From NCBI GenBank assembly GCA_029261375.1, contig JAJDBL010000216.1, positions 1 to 6,855 of the forward strand: 6,855 nucleotides of DNA, in the 5' to 3' direction. The notes under the pieces were generated by a model. That model ran no database searches. It was not told where the DNA came from and saw nothing but the letters and a program-made list of their open reading frames with translations. This document shows, one piece after another, positions 5,755 through 6,855 of the stretch. Each line of letters opens with the position of its first letter. The first letter of the stretch is position 1. Both the position numbers and the translations under genes were made by a program. This DNA comes from Nitrospirales bacterium (GTDB lineage: Bacteria; Nitrospirota; Nitrospiria; Nitrospirales; UBA2166).

Positions 5755-6358
5755 AAACGTATCCAGAGGATTTGTAGTACACCAAGGCAAGCACTTCCTG
5801 CAGGATGCGAGACATTAACCAGACTCGTCCGGTTGGAGTCGTGAGACTTTTAGGATAGTCGTCAGACGGCGCTGGAATCACGGAAAAACCTGCTCGCTCG
5901 AAGACACGCTTGGCTCGAGGCATATGGATTGATTGTGTCACGAGTAAGATCTGTTTCACCTCATGCGGAGCCAGCAACTCGCGAATTTGGGCCGATTCAT
6001 CGCGGGTTGATTGGGCGGTTCGTTCAATAAGGATAGCGTCGGGAGCAATCCCCATACTCAGCGCAAGCGCCACGCGTCGGTGGGCTTCTTCAGGATGAGA
6101 CCCAGAAAGGACGAGGAGTGGGGCGAATCCGTCCTTATGAAGTTCGATGCCGTGGAGTACACGCCTCATGGCTTCATCGGTTAAGCGTGCTTCTGGGGAT
6201 ATGCTGCCGGCGAGAACAATGATAGCGTCAGAAGAACCCATCATGCCGGGACCCGCGAAGTCAGTCGCGATGGTATTCCACAATGGCGTGTAGGCTGAAA
6301 CGACAAACAGGACCAGTACCGTCCCGCCTAGACTACGCGCGAATCGATTCCACGACAT
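5753..6358 (-). CDS. YdcF/SanA/ElyC-type DUF218 family protein, membrane-anchored
   Basis: A 201-residue protein of the DUF218 family, whose members (SanA, ElyC, YdcF) act at the cell envelope in poorly defined ways. It has one N-terminal membrane segment (about 10-27, after MSWNRFARS), so the domain probably faces the periplasm. Family features in order are DAIIVLAGS (44-52), a basic helix with RRVLHGIEL, APLLVLSGS (79-87), the acidic/ST block ERTAQSTRDES (112-122), ILLVTQSIHMPRAKRVF (137-153) and IPAPSDDY (161-168). The conserved Asp, Glu, His and Arg of the presumed active groove are present. ATG at 6358 is preceded by GAGG (CCTC at 6366-6369 on the plus strand) with seven bases of spacing. 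A TATAAT-bearing candidate promoter lies about 100 bases upstream. A small membrane protein gene follows after the large palindrome. Family assignment is strong; substrate and role are not known. Confidence 0.87.
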   Translation of the reverse strand: MSWNRFARSLGGTVLVLFVVSAYTPLWNTIATDFAGPGMMGSSDAIIVLAGSISPEARLTDEAMRRVLHGIELHKDGFAPLLVLSGSHPEEAHRRVALALSMGIAPDAILIERTAQSTRDESAQIRELLAPHEVKQILLVTQSIHMPRAKRVFERAGFSVIPAPSDDYPKSLTTPTGRVWLMSRILQEVLALVYYKSSGYV

Positions 6359-6628
6359 AGGATGTCCTCAGGGGATTGTGTGTTTAGTCTGCATGGAAGA
6401 TGATCAATGTCAGGTCTATCACGGATGATACCGACATCATGTATGAACGGACTCTCCATTATACTCTGGCCTCAGTTGAAGTCGAGCGCCTCAGCCAATA
6501 GCAATCAAAAAAGGTGACTTCCCTCGCGTAGAAACGCGCTACTTTCTTCCTGAGTTGATCCAATGTCTCGCATGGCGCTAGCATGAGCCTGTGCACATGC
6601 CCACAATTGGTCGACATGAGGAGAGCGA
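6359..6628. other. Divergent intergenic region (YdcF-like gene / membrane protein gene)
   Basis: This is a 270-base spacer between two divergent start codons. It holds the candidate minus-strand promoter at 6458-6485 and a short perfect hairpin, CGCGT-AGAA-ACGCG, at 6525-6538. For the plus gene the only sigma70-like pair is TTGAAG at 6476-6481 with a poor -10 17 bases on. No convincing gene is seen: the short minus-strand open frames here overlap the next gene and lack ribosome binding sites. Confidence 0.45.
6458..6485 (-). promoter_or_regulatory. Candidate sigma70 promoter for the YdcF-like gene
   Basis: Read on the minus strand, TCGACT (6480-6485; 4 of 6 to TTGACA), a 16-base spacer and a perfect TATAAT (6458-6463). 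Transcription would start near 6451, giving a leader of about 90 bases before the ATG at 6358. The leader contains a small inverted repeat, ATGAT/ATCAT, at 6425-6440. The hexamers are seen directly; activity is inferred. Confidence 0.42.
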
Positions 6629-6855
6629 ATGGTGATGCAGAACCTGTCCACGTCCAGTATTCCAAAATTTTCACGCTGGGGTGTCTCCATCATAATGTGG
6701 GCAGTATTACTATTAGTGATGCTCTTGTTTCTGGTCGGGATGAAGGCGAACGCGTATGTTAGTCAAGTTCACCTGGAGTTGATCGACGAGGCGGGGCAGG
6801 TACTTCGGGATACTCCATCCTACCCCGTTGCGCTCGAAAAGGTGATTCACTTATA
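6629..6855 (+). CDS. Membrane-anchored protein of unknown function, 5' part (runs off window)
   Basis: An open frame from ATG at 6629 to the window end, with 75 codons visible and no stop. GAGGAG at 6618-6623 sits five bases before the ATG and supports this start over the in-frame ATG at 6635. The N terminus (MVMQNLSTSSIPKFSRWG) is short and basic. It is followed by one strongly hydrophobic segment at about residues 19-38, and then a soluble stretch with alternating hydrophobic and charged residues (VHLELIDEAGQVLRD, about 46-60) that looks like the start of a beta-rich extracytoplasmic domain. With one Arg/Lys-flanked anchor, a periplasmic domain after an N-in signal anchor is likely. The gene is divergent from the YdcF-like gene. 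The visible part is too short to recognise a family. Confidence 0.7.
   Translation, partial: MVMQNLSTSSIPKFSRWGVSIIMWAVLLLVMLLFLVGMKANAYVSQVHLELIDEAGQVLRDTPSYPVALEKVIHL

Noticed and set aside
6525..6538. CGCGT-AGAA-ACGCG hairpin considered as a terminator
   Set aside because: The stem is only five pairs, and the only T-run (minus strand, 6507-6512) is over ten bases from the stem; it also lies in a divergent promoter region where no transcript should end.
6459..6674. Minus-strand open frame of 71 codons at the right edge
   Set aside because: It overlaps the start of the well-supported plus-strand membrane protein gene, has no ribosome site, and its composition is not protein-like.
1..6855. 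Possible defence island, CRISPR array, tRNA/rRNA or transposon
   Set aside because: No regularly spaced repeats, no cloverleaf or rRNA-like stretch, and no transposase, integrase, nuclease or toxin-antitoxin pair is visible. The genes are pilus, lipid-type and envelope families.

Overview
The window reads as a piece of chromosome from a Gram-negative, type IV pilus-bearing bacterium. Two genes encode proteins with lipoprotein signal peptides, two neighbouring genes encode pilus retraction ATPases, and almost every gene has a strong AGGAGG-like ribosome binding site. The mix of tandem PilT paralogues, a SUMF1-fold lipoprotein and a YdcF-family protein at moderate-to-high GC would fit a Nitrospirota- or Deltaproteobacteria-like genome, but that placement is inference. 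I see no tRNA, rRNA, CRISPR array, transposase, integrase or recognisable defence system.

Region 1 (2-2292, plus strand) holds the 3' part of a PilT-type ATPase, a complete second PilT/PilU-family ATPase, and a single-domain receiver-like protein that has lost most of its phosphorylation site. The three genes are co-directional with gaps of 53 and 84 bases and probably form a twitching-motility unit. Both ATPases keep their nucleotide-binding motifs but depart from the C-terminal AIRNLIRE retraction motif.

Region 2 (2293-3757, plus strand) starts with a 217-base intergenic stretch containing a C9 tract and nested inverted repeats. It is followed by a FabF-like ketosynthase. This protein keeps the active-site Cys, but both catalytic His residues are Tyr and the conserved Lys is Gln. 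It is the most striking protein in the window.

Region 3 (3768-5260) contains a minus-strand rhodanese lipoprotein, convergent with the ketosynthase and only 10 bases from it. Divergent from the rhodanese is a SUMF1/FGE-fold lipoprotein that lacks the FGE cysteines. The 149 bases between these two start codons carry a compact hairpin/palindrome.

Region 4 (5279-6358, minus strand) has a YdcF/SanA-type DUF218 membrane-anchored protein with a candidate sigma70 promoter (TATAAT) upstream. Downstream of it is a small GTG-started protein with three predicted membrane segments. Between them lies a roughly 108-base symmetric imperfect palindrome that no gene explains. At the right edge (6629 onward, plus strand) a protein with one N-terminal membrane segment begins and runs off the window.

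Most genes here are probably ordinary housekeeping or envelope genes. The items worth a second look are the catalytically altered ketosynthase, the large intergenic palindrome, the degenerate receiver and the altered motifs in the paired PilT proteins.
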